64,000 nt of DNA from Turritopsis dohrnii (GCA_027922465.2 BQMF02000160.1:372001-436000); one strand, 5' to 3'; positions 11,230-23,054 are shown, counted from the stretch's first letter. The notes: generated from the sequence alone by a model not told the origin. Numbers and translations are program-made.

Positions 11230-14200
11230 GAGTGAGTCACTGTTGTGTTGAGTGTGTTGAGGATGGTCGCAGGACTGTGCCATCCAATTGGGTTTCTGGC
11301 AACATGTTATATTGGCCGAACAAAATTAACAACAGTAAGTTATACAAGACCCGAGCACAGCCTTCCAATGATTGGAAAAAGATACCTATTGTAAAGGTGT
11401 TGCTGACAGGTATATATAATGGCATAGTCTTTTACAGTTAAATCATTTTTATTGCAAAATTGTTAACGCTTAATTGAAATTATATTTTCTAGGAGATGAA
11501 GACATTTATGTGATAATGTTGAGAGTTCAATGGAAACTGATAATGAGCATTATGCTGAAAACAGTACATGTAAATATTTGATAAATTGCTCCTTAATTAT
11601 GTGTTGTTTGTTTGTTTTTCTTATTTTATACTAATAATTTAATTATACTAATAACCTTTTGAACAAGACCCCCAGAGCAGGAAAATTTCTGATGACTATG
11701 CATACAATACTTTTGTGATTTTAGATGCTAGAAACCAATTATCACCTTGTGAAGAAGTTTTGAATGGTAATTCTGCTACAGCAAAGTAAGTTCTCCAGTG
11801 ACTTAAATAATTAAATATTATAAATATTGATAAGTTGGTTATTTTGTAACAGGACACGATCTTCTTATAGGATGCCTGTCCCTCATTTATCGGAATTTCC
11901 ATTACAATTTCATTTGTTTGAGAGTGGAAGGTAATACACCCAAAACCTTTGAATAAGAGTCACTAAATGTTTTAGCAAATTACATTGATATTTCATTTCT
12001 AGTGTTTTGGATGATTCAACAGAAATTTTAAATTCATTGAAGAGGAAATTAACACCTTCTGATAGGTATATATATATATATTTTTGTTTGAGCAAATGAT
12101 GTATATAAATATATATAATGTATATAAAGGATGATTAAGCATTTTTTATGAACATCTGCTTTTCTCATAGTTCTCATTAGTGGCTGGACAAACTGGAAGG
12201 TATATATATAAATTTATAAAATCCTAGATATAATATAGATATGTCAGAATATGAATAAAAAGTATATATATACCTTTCATAGATGTTTATCTTTGCGCCA
12301 AGATAATATGGATAGCAATAAAAAACGAATTTTTGCAATGAATAATCTGTTCTTCGGCAAACTTTCAACAGATCAGCACGATTTAAAACCATGACTTTGT
12401 AGAGCCATCTTGTATATTTTAGCTTGAGCTGTTATTTCTGTCTGTATTAATCGAGCAGATTATTACGTAATACATTGTTCTTTACGGAAATAAGAGACGT
12501 TTAGCCACACAAAAGGCATATAAAGATTTTGTTAGTCCCAATGGTTAGTTAAATTCACGAGGTTTAAATAAAGCCTCTGATCTAGGGTAATGAGGATTGC
12601 AAGATATTGGTAAGGTATAAATAAACAGTTTGTTAGGTTTTGATTGGTAATTTTCAGAATTAAATGTACAACTGCACGAGCGCCAAACAAAGATCATGAA
12701 ACTTTTGGTCAAAATTGATCGAAAATTGACAGCATATCCAACAAGTATGACCACGTCAAAGGTGTCCGTACAACGTATGGATATCATCGCTCAGTTACAT
12801 GAGTTGGAAATTTTGACTGCCAGTGCAGAAAATCGTGCCGATGTTGTGAGTAACCTTTTATTGACTTTTTAGAATTTCCATTTTTGCAATGATGTTAACG
12901 TAGTATAAATATTGCCATACAAAAGATATGCTAAGTGTGTTTGAAATTTCTCACCGATCGATTTCACTTATTTTATGTCTGCTTTTAAGCCTTTTTACAA
13001 CGAACCTGTTATGTTTGTGTTTTTTACACTTTGGCTAAAAACGTGAAAATTTGGAAACTTTTTTGAATCTAAATTTTAGACAGCAAGTTAGGATTTTTTT
13101 CAAAATCTATTGGCTGTATTAGGAAGAGAAAAGATTGAAGATTCCATCCCTTTTTAAATGAGCTCTACAACTTTTTCCAGCTAAAAGTAATGACTCTTCA
13201 AACTTTGGAGCAGTTAATCATAAATTTATTCCATCAGACAGATGGAAGAAATATTCCATCATTAATAACCTTTGGAGTTTTTAAGCTTTTGGGCTAAAAT
13301 TTTGCAGGCGAAATCCCGTCGGCGTTCTCTACCGATGAAAGGAAGAATTATTCCATTTGGAGCTATTCTGGAAGAGTTATTCCATTTTTTCGGTTGAAAA
13401 ATCTCCAGCTTTAATCCAAATTTAGTTCGGTTTTTCTTGATGAATTGATTTCAAGAAAACAATCGTTCAATCTCAAACACCCCTAGTTTTTGATTTTGAA
13501 CGTTTTGTTGAAAATGGAGCATGTTAGGATTCCACATTTCATTTTTCGCACAGCCTCTTTTCTCGACACTAATATTTAATGAGTTAAATTAAAAACGTTA
13601 CATTCTTGACTTATCTTTTTCTAAAGGATACTTAATCGATCCCTGATCTAGAAAAAAGCATGCTTTATCATTAGAGTTAAAAATAAATCGACTTGGAGCT
13701 CTCTGGAATGAGATATTCCAAATTTACAAGAAATTATGTGTATTACGAATGGAATCATTCATCCAAAATGACTCACTATTTTCGAATGATTTCATCAAAT
13801 CCTCTAGAAAGGAAGGTTAAATAATTACTTGATAAAGCGCTACATGTAATAGAGAGCTTATTAAGAACGATATATTCCATTTAGTTCTTACGCAAAAAAA
13901 AATTAAAAATACTTCAACGTAAAGTGCCTTTCTGCCCAACTCCCGTTATTTCTCTTGTCACAGGCTCTAAATTTCAGTCAAAAGTGCTCCTTTTTACACA
14001 CCATGTACACACCATGTACAATGCCCTTATTCGGAAGGCACTTTCATAATAAGTTGATAAAAACATTTAGTTTATATTTTTCACTATTCGGTGTTTAAAT
14101 TTGTTAGGATTTAACCTCGTTATTTTTCTTAGCATTATTAGAACTAGGAAAACCTAAGAAAATGGAATATTTCATCCTTCTAGACTCTTGAAATACCTTA

Positions 14201-15472
14201 TCTGGAATGAGAAAGCATCTCTTGAAGGTTAGAACTAAAAAAACTGAGCTTATTTGCTGAAAGTAGTCGGAAAAAAGTCGTAAGAAGCTACTTTGGTTTA
14301 CGGTTTATAGTTTTATATTTCCTTGGAATATTAATTCTTATTAGCTCTTTTTAATAATGTCATTAACGTTCAAGATTACTATTTGTTACAATTACCTTTA
14401 CATGTTTATGATTTCATGCACCAATATTCTTTGTTCTATAATTAATCTAGTTGAATATATTTTGCTTTCACAGTGCAAGTTAAAAATGGAATTTAAAATA
14501 CTCATTGACTCGATAAAAGTTGGGGTTTCATTATTAACACTTTCTAGGGTAATTTTATACAACCTTCACATATTTTCGATGCTATAGAATGTAAAAACAT
14601 TTGACTAAAAACCTTAAAACCTTGCCTTTAGCTTTAGCTAAATTTTATGATGGAATACGCAATAAAAAAGTGCTCCTCGCATATGTTTTTCAAAATTCAG
14701 GGATAAAGGTATGAGAAAATCTTATTTAGAACCTTAGAATTTGAATGTATCAATTTCAAACAAGAAAAACACAAATTCTGATATTTTGAAATATCTAATC
14801 CTTTTTTACTCGGGGAAAAAGTTTCAGCGCATTTGAAGTTATAATTAGCAACTTTTTGGAAGTTTTCATCCTCAAACACTCAATAATCGTGATTTGAGAC
14901 TGAAAAAACCATTTTTGAAGAAAATTTGCTCTCACGTTTTTGGCCAAAGTGTAAAAAACACTAACTTATGTCAGTTTAACCTTAAAGGGAATGGCGGGAA
15001 GTTAGCTTTTGAAGATCAAAAAATCTTCAGTATGATTATTAGTAAGAATCTGTTTGTAATATTTCAGATTAATGCAAGTCCTACTATTGCCACTAATGTA
15101 AGCACACTAGAGTTCTTTCGTGCAGATATAAATTTTGTTCACTAATCAACAACGGTGTTCTGTTTATGCTTTACTGAAAAAAGTCAGATACATTCTCCAA
15201 TTAAAAATTCATTAGGCTTTACATTTTCCATCTTTTGTTGATATGGCTTAGTCAATAATTGATAATAAATGTTCTTAGTTAATAAATACATGAATAATTG
15301 TTGTCTTTTCCATTCTTTTAACATAGATGCAGTCAAAAATAAATATGAGGGAACGGAGGAAAGAAGTATTAGGCAAATTATCGGAAACAAATTGAAAGAT
15401 GCTCCAGATGCGAAAGGTGGTAGTGGGAGAACAAAAGTATTACAACCATTACATGATGTAACACGGAATTAA
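11230..15472 (+). CDS. DUF4806-type accessory gene of EnSpm element, copy 2
   Basis: The first exon, about 11230-11408, follows a TTTAG acceptor and ends at GTATAT. It reads CVECVEDGRRTVPSNWV and LYWPNKINNSKLYK, the same W-rich N-terminal module as the gene at 5752. Candidate later exons with GT/AG edges are about 11494-11570, 11670-11787, 11877-11931, 12003-12066 and 12660-12845; the last reads LHERQTKIMKLLVKIDRKLT. The final exon, about 15331-15472, reads AVKNKYEGTEERSIRQIIGN and LKDAPDAKGG and ends at TAA. The intron before the last exon contains a ~1.95-kb foldback element. The partner transposase is not seen downstream. Exon joins after the first are provisional, and some candidate exons may be frameshifted. 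Confidence 0.5.
13016..14962. mobile_element. ~1.95-kb foldback element
   Basis: The left end near 13018 (GTGTTTTTTACACTTTGG, then CTAAAAACGTGA) is matched in inverse near 14925-14962 (TCACGTTTTTGG, then CCAAAGTGTAAAAAACAC). The arms are about 45-50 bp and slightly diverged. The interior has many ATTCCAT/ATGGAAT motifs and no supported gene. No clear target duplication is seen. It sits in an intron of the second DUF4806-type gene. Confidence 0.6.
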
Positions 15473-15540
15473 ATTTCTATATTAATTATTGTAAATATTA
15501 TTTTTTATTTATTTATTTGTTTATTTATTTGTTCATTTAT

Positions 15541-15735
15541 GATTCGCAGACCAAGTTTCACCTCTAAGAATCGCCCTTATTATTAACGCTCGTGATCGTC
15601 GTAACGTAGGGGATGATCTTTCCTGTAGCCATCTAGACGGTTTTTAAAAGCGTCGAGTGATCCAGTATGAACGACCTCTTTCGGTAACGCATTCCACGTT
15701 TTGATAGTTACGTACTTATTATTCTACTTTGTTAT
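15541..15735 (-). pseudogene. 3' end of a LINE open frame
   Basis: On the minus strand the sequence reads NALPKEVVHTGSLDAFKNRL and then DGYRKDHPLRY. This is the usual C-terminal signature of LINE polyproteins (W/N-x-LP-x-x-V ... S-x-x-x-FK-x-x-L). A simple (TTTA/TTTG) tract at 15500-15540 lies where the 3' tail of a minus-strand LINE would be. Only about 190 bp survives. Confidence 0.55.
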
Positions 15736-16860
15736 ATTGCAATACCCATATTAGCCGTTTTTATACTGAGACGTAAATTACGTCCAGACGTAATCTACGT
15801 CTGAAGAAAAGTTTCGTCCGTTAGTGTAAAACCGGTTTTTTAAAAAATTTTGTCCTAACTTTCATCCGTCTCAGACGTAAGTTTCGTCTTCCAGACAGAA
15901 GAAAGTTTTAAAAACATCGTCCAGTATAAAAACGTAAAATGTAAAAAACATCGTCTGCTCAAAAAAACCGAATTTATACTGACGAAAGAAATCTAATAGG
16001 ACGAAAGGTACGTGAAATATTTAACAGTATAAAATCGGTGTAAAAGTTCATGACGGACGAAAAAATAACAAAAATTTGTACTTTCGTCGAAACGATGCAA
16101 GTTAGAGCTTAGTCGAATGAAAGTGATCATACTTTCAGAAATTTTTAAAATGTGACACGAGCTTTCTTAAGGCCCTGATACACTTATGAATTTTTCTTTC
16201 GAAAGATTTGCAAGTTTTCTTTCAGACATTGCTAAAGAAAAATTTCGTAATGTATCTTGTGTTTTTAAAGAAATTAAATGTTTTAAAGTTTTCTTGAAAA
16301 CTCTGAAAATCTTTAAAAAAATAACGAAACGGTTCATTATTTTTTGCAAGAAATTTTTTCTTTTCGCGAGACATCAAAGAAAACCGACAGAATTTGTGGC
16401 ACGATTTTTGCGAAATGAATGAACTTTGAAGAAACAGGAACTCTGTAGGGAGAAACAGAATACACGAAAAAGAAGAAAGTTAATTTTGAGAATACACGAA
16501 AAAAAGAAAGTTAGTTTTGAGAATACACGAAAAGAAGAAAGTTAGTTTTGTGAGAAACATGAACGAGTTAAGACGTTTCAGGTACAGCAAATATATTTTT
16601 TTAATTTTTTTTAAAGAAGCTAGTAACAGCTCTTTTGTAAATACTTTGTGCACCAAAGCATTTCGTATTTTTGGTCTTTTACATATTGTCTTGAGATGTT
16701 CTCTGAGGAAGACCAGCTAAGACACGAAATTGCTAGGGATGAGCAAGAAGAAGGAGAAGAAGATAACTGGGTGTCTGAAGTTGTATAACCGTCGAAAAAG
16801 AAAAGAGAAGTAAAAAAAGCCTTGGTCATGGTGTTATGACCACATTATCAAACTTATACC

Positions 16861-17345
16861 TTTATATGGGAGGCAAAACCGTGCTTGTTTGAAACAACTT
16901 ACGCTGAGTATAAAGACATAGAAGATAAAACGCACTTACTAGAATTAAAGCAGAATTAAAGCAGAAGATATCAACAGAAGATATTAACAGCAAGCTGCAA
17001 AAAAGTGACGCTGGAGCTGATGAGGTTTATAAAATTACTTGGCCGTATTATGAAAGACTCCTATTCTTGAGTGATAATTTTAAACTAACTTAACAGACGC
17101 AAACTTAACAGACGCCTCCTACGGCACAGAAAATATTCCTGTTTCGCACAAAAGCAAACGAAACCAAAAGTCAATGGAGGAAGATGCTGAGAAAAAAGAA
17201 GAAAGGGAAATGTTTAGGGCGGCTGCAATCAATGTTTTGAAGCAACCTGTGGTTGCAGAAAGCTGGCCTGATAAGACGGCAGATGACTATTTTTTTCAAA
17301 TGTTGCTTGTTCAGTTGCGGCAGTTTATTTATTTATTTTATTTTA
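16861..17345 (+). pseudogene. MADF/BESS-like DNA-binding protein of the inner element
   Basis: Conceptual pieces are FIWEAKPCLFETTYAEYKDI and then EDKTHLLEL (from 16861), DEVYKITWPYYERLLFL (about 17018) and the open frame from 17174 with FRAAAINVLKQP and TADDYFFQMLLVQLRQF. The first two match a MADF domain (W-x-x-K-x-x-x-Y ... W-x-x-x-x-F). The last matches a BESS motif. Harbinger elements commonly carry such a Myb/SANT/MADF partner, needed with the transposase. A stop after LELKQN and a frame change break it. A (TTTA)n run follows the BESS motif. Confidence 0.6.
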
Positions 17346-17550
17346 TTTATTTATTTATTTTTATGTCTATGTACAGTAAACATCAAGCGCAGTTCAATCC
17401 TTTCAGAAATACTCTTCAACCTCGAGTCCAATCATTTACCAGTCAACTACAGCAAGATGAATCGCTTAATGGTAGTTCGTATCAACCAGATCGATTAGGT
17501 TCTCCACAATACAGCTTTGATCCTAGGTAGAAATCAGAGATGCTTCATTC

Positions 17551-17988
17551 TTATGTTATGTATTTGCTTTTTTCATGAGAAATAGAAGTTACAACCGAAT
17601 GAAGTTTTTTTTTACGCGTACAAAATTTTCCATTGCCAAGGTATTTGCCCTGGTCCATAGAAGTGCTCCATGACTTTTTCTCTGACTTTTCTGGCGGCCA
17701 CACTTGTTCAATCTTACCTGGGTTCAGAAACGCTTTAGTTCCAAAAAGCCTAAATCTATTGGCCCATATTCCGAACACATTTACACTTATTCTCCGCATG
17801 CATTAAAGCCTGTAGTTGAAAATTCTTTTTTCATCGGTCGTTTCTTTTTGTGAGAAAGGTTTCATGCAATGAATTCCTAGAGGGAAAGCATCGTTGGCAA
17901 CAAACACTATTGGTAAGAGCTCGGGGTTTTCTTCATACCAGAAGTCGTTACAATCTTTCGGCAAAGGTTGGGGTGGCGGTAAATTCAA
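17551..17988 (-). pseudogene. Harbinger DDE transposase, C-terminal part (inner element)
   Basis: Two adjacent minus-strand frames carry it. 17988-17803 reads LPIVFVANDAFPLGIHCMKP and ERIFNYRL. 17799-17551 reads ISVNVFGIWANRFRLF and then a C-terminal tail. The DAFPL and ENAFGIWxxRF-type motifs are diagnostic of Harbinger DDE_Tnp_4 transposases, where the D of DAFPL is part of the catalytic core. The frame changes between the two parts and the N-terminal half is absent from this element. Confidence 0.72.
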
Positions 17989-18344
17989 CTGGTTTTCTCT
18001 GAGGGTTTTAAAAAATGTACAAATATTTAATAAAGAAAGTAAATTTTTTAAAGAAAAATTTAATTAATTTAAAACATTTCAGAAAGAAAAATTTTAAATC
18101 TTTCGAAAGAAAAATTCATAGGTGTATCAGGGCCTTTAAGTGTAGATCAGACTTGGCAATGAAATCGAACGTTTTTTGTAAACAACACTTTAACGTAACA
18201 TATAATATAACAGTATAACATGACTGAAAACTGCAATGGTGAGATCGTGATGTCTTCGAAAAAAAAGGTATTGCAAGAAGTTGGACTAAAGAAGAGGTAG
18301 AAAAGTTTGCAGAAGTGTTTGCATCAAACGAGTATGCGCTGTCT

Positions 18345-18692
18345 CTAGAAAGGTTGGCGCTTAAAGACAATATGCTCGTGAATGGTATTCAAAATAAAAT
18401 AAGTTTCCCGATTTAGTCTCATTTCAGATTTAAAATCTGCATCACTGTATATGTGATATACCTGACTCCACCAAAGCTTTTCTATTTCTCTCGATTTATC
18501 AGGCCCTCGATCTTTTCGTTCAACTACATTTCCAGTGACACTTGTTGTAGCAGCAACAGCCTGTATATAGGTATCAGTAACGTTCGTTCTACCTGTACCT
18601 CTAACACTTTTTGTAAAATTCATTTTCTTCCTCGTCAAGTCTTCTTCGCTTATTTTTAAGCATGAAAAAAAAGTCCTCTGATGCGGCAACAT
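18345..18692 (-). pseudogene. Harbinger transposase, N-terminal part (outer element)
   Basis: 115 residues starting MLPHQRTFFSCL. The stretch LWWSQVYHIYSDADFKSEMR followed by LNRETYFIL resembles the N-terminal region of Harbinger transposases (W-W ... F-x-x-x-F-R-M-x-x-x-x-F). It stops at 18345, before any catalytic motif, because the inner element and decay have removed the rest. On the opposite strand the same DNA encodes SWTKEEVEKFAEVFASNEYA (about 18275-18340), a Myb/SANT-like remnant. Confidence 0.55.
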
Positions 18693-19450
18693 CCATCTTG
18701 ACGATAAAAAAGATGCAAGTTTGTTTAATTCAGACGAAAGTTTCTTCTAACTTTCGTCTGGAAGTCAAAACTTTTGTCTGAAAAATGTATCCATTCGTCT
18801 GAATAAAACTTTCATCCGTCTACCGATTTTACACTGACGCTTAAAAAAAAACTCGTCGACTGAGTATTTTCTTTCGTCTGCCCGATTTTATACTGTCGAA
18901 GGATTTTTTCAGACGAATTATACGTCTTGACGTAATTTACGTCTCAGTATAAAAACGGCTATTAGTTTGTTATTAAGTACTAATTCTAGAACATCACAAT
19001 CTCTTCTCTAGCACAAGCCATACTACTACGTCAGTAAGCAATATTTTTTTCAATGTTTTTTAGTTTCATTAAAAATTTTAAACCAAATATGTTACTTGAA
19101 ACTTCTATTATATAGTATATGTTCATAGGCACTGGTACAGACCCCTGCGTACTCGCATTTAGTATCTATCCTCATATGACTATTGCAGTTGTTTGCAGTT
19201 GTTTTCCTTTTTTTTATTACTTCTAGTCGCAGGGACTAGTTATCGTCCCAATTCTGAGTCAATCTTCTAGATATCTAATTACTAACACTCTACTTACCAA
19301 TTCTACTTTGCTAGCGTAGCCGGTCAGAGCATCTCACTAGTATACATAATATTTTTATAAATATAAATATTTTTCTAGACTTTGCACATATATACTATAT
19401 AATGTTTTCAGCTGAAGAGCCAAATGTAAATTTTGGAGATTGAAATATAC

Positions 19451-19483
<33 letters not shown>

Positions 19484-19721
19484 TTAAAAAAATTTAAAAA
19501 AATTATCTTGTTCCAAATTTATTAGATTAAATTATAATGTGAATTTACTGAATAAAATTTAGTGTTATGAAAATATTTTAAACGTATTGTTTTATTTATT
19601 GCTTCGTTTCTCGAAAGATTTAAAATGTCATATTCACGTCTTTTTCCTTCCATTTTCTTTTCCCGCACAGAAACAATAACAGCGGCAAAAAGAACAATAA
19701 TAATGAACGTATAAAGGAGGT

Positions 19722-20315
19722 CTATAGAAAAGGTCTATTTTGTCCGCTTTCAAGACGTCTTTCCTAAGACGTCTTTAAGACGGCCCTTAGATATCCTAAC
19801 AAGACGTCTAATAGACGTCTTAGATTAGACGTCTTAAAAGCGGGCAAAATAGATGTTTTTAGAGGTCTTTTAGACGGCAAATGCGACGTCTTTTAGACGT
19901 CTTTGTGTCGGCTGGGTAATTTCATACAAGTTTTGTCGTGATTGGACAATTTAGCAAACACCCTATCAATATCTCGTCTCTCATTTTCCCGCATAAAGTT
20001 ACAACATTTTATTGATTCAAATTTTTCGACACACTAATGAAAAATACTAATTCGCGCAACCATAAAAATAATGGGACAGGAATTTTCTCGCGTTGCTACT
20101 ATAAGACGCCATCTGGACGTCTGATGGACGTCCTTGTGCGTCTAAAAGTCGTCCCATGGACGTCTCTTTTGGACGGAATTTGACGTCCCATTTGGACGGA
20201 CGGGTTTGAATACATTTTGCACGTTCCCAGGACGTCCATAAGACGCCTGGTTTGGACGTCCCGCCGTCCACTTTGTACCTTTATGGGACGTCTTTGTGCC
20301 CACTGGGAGGCCGTT
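19722..20315. repeat. GACGTC-rich repeat block
   Basis: In 19740-19910 AAGACGTCT/AGACGTCTT recurs about eight times, and in 20100-20315 GGACGTC/GACGTCC recurs about as often. The second part ends CCATTTATGGGACGTC-like and CAAAG...GCCCACTGGGAGG. The two halves use different variants of the same palindromic core and may be two related MITEs. The open frames across it on minus are by-products of the repetition. Confidence 0.55.
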
Positions 20316-20573
20316 CCTCCCTTTTCAGGCCAACACGCAGTATATTTTTTAACACAAAAGACTGAATTGATTGTTAGGTAGTGAAGTGTACAAAAAATAC
20401 TATCTATAAAGAGAGCTGTTTGTTTCTGCACGTCTACTTTCGTTTACATTTTACAGATTTACATTTCATCATAGTCACAAGAAAGAATGTGACTATGATT
20501 TCATTGAAGTTTGAAATTCGATTGAAATTGACATTCGATTTAAATTGATTCGAATAAGAAATTGACGTTGTTT

Positions 20574-20935
20574 AATGGAGAATTCTCATCCTGGGTTGAA
20601 ATTTCATCTCGGTACAGGGCTGGAATATAAGAGCATTTATATGGATACGTTCAGCCGGTGTTATGAAATAACAGTAAAAAAATTATGACGAATTTCTTTA
20701 ATTTTTCCAGAGCACTAGTTCATACTTTTTTTATAAGATCTTTTTCAAATTTATGTATTTTTGAGTTGTATTTTCTTCATCAGATCATAGTCACAGGAAG
20801 ACTATCTCGGCCCGGATGTGAAATTTCTTTCATGTTAACGCAACTTTTTGATTACAAGTGTTTCAATTAAACGATGGGATGGAACTACAGCCCGGATACA
20901 CGTGGAAAATTTCATCCCGGGATGAAAATTCTCCA
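20574..20935. mobile_element. ~360-bp foldback MITE
   Basis: TGGAGAATTCTCATCCTGGG and then TTGAAATTT (20576-) pairs with the inverse around 20908-20935 (AAATTTCATCCCGGGATGAA and then AATTCTCCA). CAGGGCTG/CAGCCCGG pair further in. The arms have a few mismatches. I see no coding sequence. Confidence 0.6.
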
Positions 20936-21170
20936 TATAAAAAGCCCCTAAGTGAAGCGAGAATTTTGTCGTATTTTCTTCTCTTGCATTGACTGTCGCT
21001 CTTCAAATGTTTTCTTATCTAATATTTATTTTAAACTTTTTCCCTGGTTTGTTTGTAAGAGGTTTTTTTTCTCAAGGAGAAAGTGATTCGTTCAATAATG
21101 TTGTAACAAGAACTGTATTAGGAATGATTGTTATTGGGAAGTATACTTATATTTTACAACGTCTTGTATA

Positions 21171-21259
21171 CCACCGATAGCTCAGTTGGCAGAGCGGAGG
21201 ACTGTAGATAGCAAATAACTGACATCCTTAGGTCGCTGGTTCAAATCCGGCTCGGTGGA
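21171..21259 (+). tRNA. tRNA-Tyr (GUA) with a 16-nt intron
   Basis: The acceptor stem CCACCGA pairs with TCGGTGG. The D arm has GCTCAGTTGGCAGAGC, the anticodon loop CTGTAG and the T arm GGTTCAAATCC. The intron is 21208-21223, directly after position 37, where eukaryotic tRNA-Tyr introns lie. A TTTT terminator follows at 21262. The A and B boxes are internal. Confidence 0.95.
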
Positions 21260-21560
21260 CTCATTTTAGCAGCAGATTGATATGTAAGTTAAATAAGGAT
21301 TCAATAACTCAGTGGATAACAAACAAACCAATGCGAGCTATATTTGAGCTATATTTGAGGGTTGACTACTAAAATGAGAGCACTGAAAATGTATGTATTC
21401 AAGTATGAAACAAATATATTACAACATTAAAATCAGTTGGTAGACAATAAGAAATAAAAAATTAGATATTCTTAAAATATAAAACAGAGATTCATGACAA
21501 ATGCGAAAGAGAGAAAGGCGACTTGCTGTGACGAAAACTTGATAACTCGAAATAGGGGAA

Positions 21561-21776
21561 TAGACCTTTCCCGAGTTTATTTTTTATCACACTCCGCCTC
21601 GTTTTCAATATGCTTTACTATGACAACCGAATCTCTTGCGCTCAATCATTAACACTAATCACAATTATTACACTTATTGCTCATTACTGAAATGAGTCCC
21701 GTGACATTTCGTTACCATGTTAACCCTTACGAAAACGAGACGGAGCTTGATAAAAAATAAACTCGGGAAAGGTCTA
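21561..21776. mobile_element. 216-bp MITE with ~46-bp TIRs
   Basis: TAGACCTTTCCCGAGTTTAT and on to CTCGTTTTC at 21561-21606 is matched in inverse at 21731-21776 with few mismatches. The outermost TA on each side may be the target duplication. The loop is about 125 bp and non-coding. It lies between the tRNA-Tyr and tRNA-Ala genes. Confidence 0.8.
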
Positions 21777-22014
21777 TAGAGCGATTTGAAATGTATTGAG
21801 TTATGGAAAATTGAAATAGTCCGAGCTGAAAATCGGGTTTTCCGTAAATGTGACGGAAAACTCCCTGACACTTACCCGATACTACTAACTTAGCATAGTA
21901 AAATCTCTATGAGACGAGCAGCTAGCAGGACTTTTATTATTAGCATGTAGCCGTAGAAACTCAATCGTACGTTACAATACTAATGAAATAATTTTGTTGA
22001 ACAAAATTGTACTC

Positions 22015-22087
22015 TGGAGAACCGGGGCATCGATCCCCGTACCTCTCGCATGCTAAGCGAGCGCTCTACCATCTGAGCTAGTTCCCC
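22015..22087 (-). tRNA. tRNA-Ala (AGC)
   Basis: On the minus strand it starts GGGGAACTAGCTCAGATGGT, the anticodon loop is CTTAGCATG and the T arm is GGGGATCGATGCCCC. It ends TTCTCCA. It is 73 nt without an intron. TTTT occurs shortly downstream on the minus strand. Confidence 0.95.
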
Positions 22088-22453
22088 GTCACATACTATT
22101 AGACATTGACGATATCGAAAGCAATAACAATACTTTCCGCAATTCACAATTACCAATTAACTTCATTTCAGTATGATATTTTCTTCCTTTAAGTGAGAAA
22201 AGAAATTGATTATTAACAATTTGATGATAACATCATGCTTCGTATCTTCATGGTGTAAACCTTGTAAAATTTGTTTAGTTAGGTTAGTGAGGCATATGTT
22301 CAGGCTATGGCCTCAATCTTTCAGACTATTATAAGAAAGCTTTAACCGGGAAAGTTTGATGCTTTTAAATTGTCAATAAACACACTCATAAATATGTCGC
22401 AAAAAGAAGATTGAGAATTTTGTTATTGTTTATCTATTACCTCTTTGCGGTGT

Positions 22454-22526
22454 GCCCGGTTAGCTCAGTCGGTAGAGCATCAGACTTTTAATCTGAGGGT
22501 CGCGGGTTCAAGTCCCTCATCGGGCG
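22454..22526 (+). tRNA. tRNA-Lys (UUU)
   Basis: GCCCGGTTAGCTCAGTCGGT starts the gene, the anticodon loop is CTTTTAA and the T arm GCGGGTTCAAGTCCC. It ends TCGGGCG. It is 73 nt, with TTTT at 22530. Confidence 0.96.
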
Positions 22527-22830
22527 TGCTGTTTTAAATATTCTTTTTCACTTTGGAAAATTTTCTGCCAGTAAAAATTACTGTATAGTAAAAAAGGATT
22601 GTGTTTCCTGTACCCTTTATTTAAAAAAACTAGTGTAATCTTCCTGACGCTCTGTTCTTATTTCTAAGTTTTTCAACTTCAAATACTCTCATTAAGTTTT
22701 TATTTTTTAGTGATATTTCTACTTCCTTTTCTTATACGATTTGTTATTACATAAAGATATATACCGAAAGCTTCGAATAAACGCCCTCATAATTTGAACT
22801 TTTTATTGAATGAACATAAAGGAAAACCAC

Positions 22831-22902
22831 CTCCCCGGCGGGGAATCGAACCCCGGTCTCCCGCGTGACAGGCGGGGATACTTACCACTATACTACCGAG
22901 GA
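22831..22902 (-). tRNA. tRNA-Asp (GUC)
   Basis: On the minus strand it starts TCCTCGGTAGTATAGTGGT, the anticodon loop is CTGTCAC and the T arm CGGGGTTCGATTCCCCG. It ends CGGGGAG. It is 72 nt, with a T-run downstream on minus. Confidence 0.96.
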
Positions 22903-23054
22903 TACGTGATAATGAAATTCTGAACGATTTTATAATGAAACATGTTTCCATTTTCTGAATTGCTGAAATCAAGAATTTTATTACCGTTCAACTAAATCTT
23001 TTGTGTTTTACAATAATACCATTTCTTTGACTTGTAAAAAGATTGATTATGCAG

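Larger units (their letters stand above)
16170..18135. mobile_element. Inner Harbinger element, 1.97 kb, nested
   Basis: The ends are AGGCCCTGATACAC (16170) and its inverse (ending 18135); the similarity continues inward as ATGAATTTTTCTTTCGAAAG. Flanks are TTA (16167-16169) and TTA (18136-18138), a 3-bp duplication. It holds a MADF/BESS-like gene on plus and the C-terminal part of a DDE transposase on minus, arranged tail to tail. Both are decayed. Confidence 0.82.
15753..18960. mobile_element. Outer PIF/Harbinger element, 3.2 kb
   Basis: The left end is AGCCGTTTTTATACTGAGAC (15753), followed by GTAAATTACGTC; the inverse is at the right end (18960). Each end is flanked by ATT (15750-15752 and 18961-18963), the 3-bp duplication typical of Harbinger. 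It encodes a transposase N-terminus on the minus strand (18692-18345) and a Myb/SANT-like remnant on plus near 18250-18370. A second Harbinger element (16170-18135) has been inserted inside it. The subterminal regions repeat ACGTCT/AGACGT and TTTCGTCT motifs many times. Confidence 0.8.

Noticed and set aside
20047..20431. Minus-strand open frames of 74 and 110 codons
   Set aside because: They lie across the GACGTC repeat block; the apparent protein (repeated RRPxxVQ-like units) is a product of the repeat.
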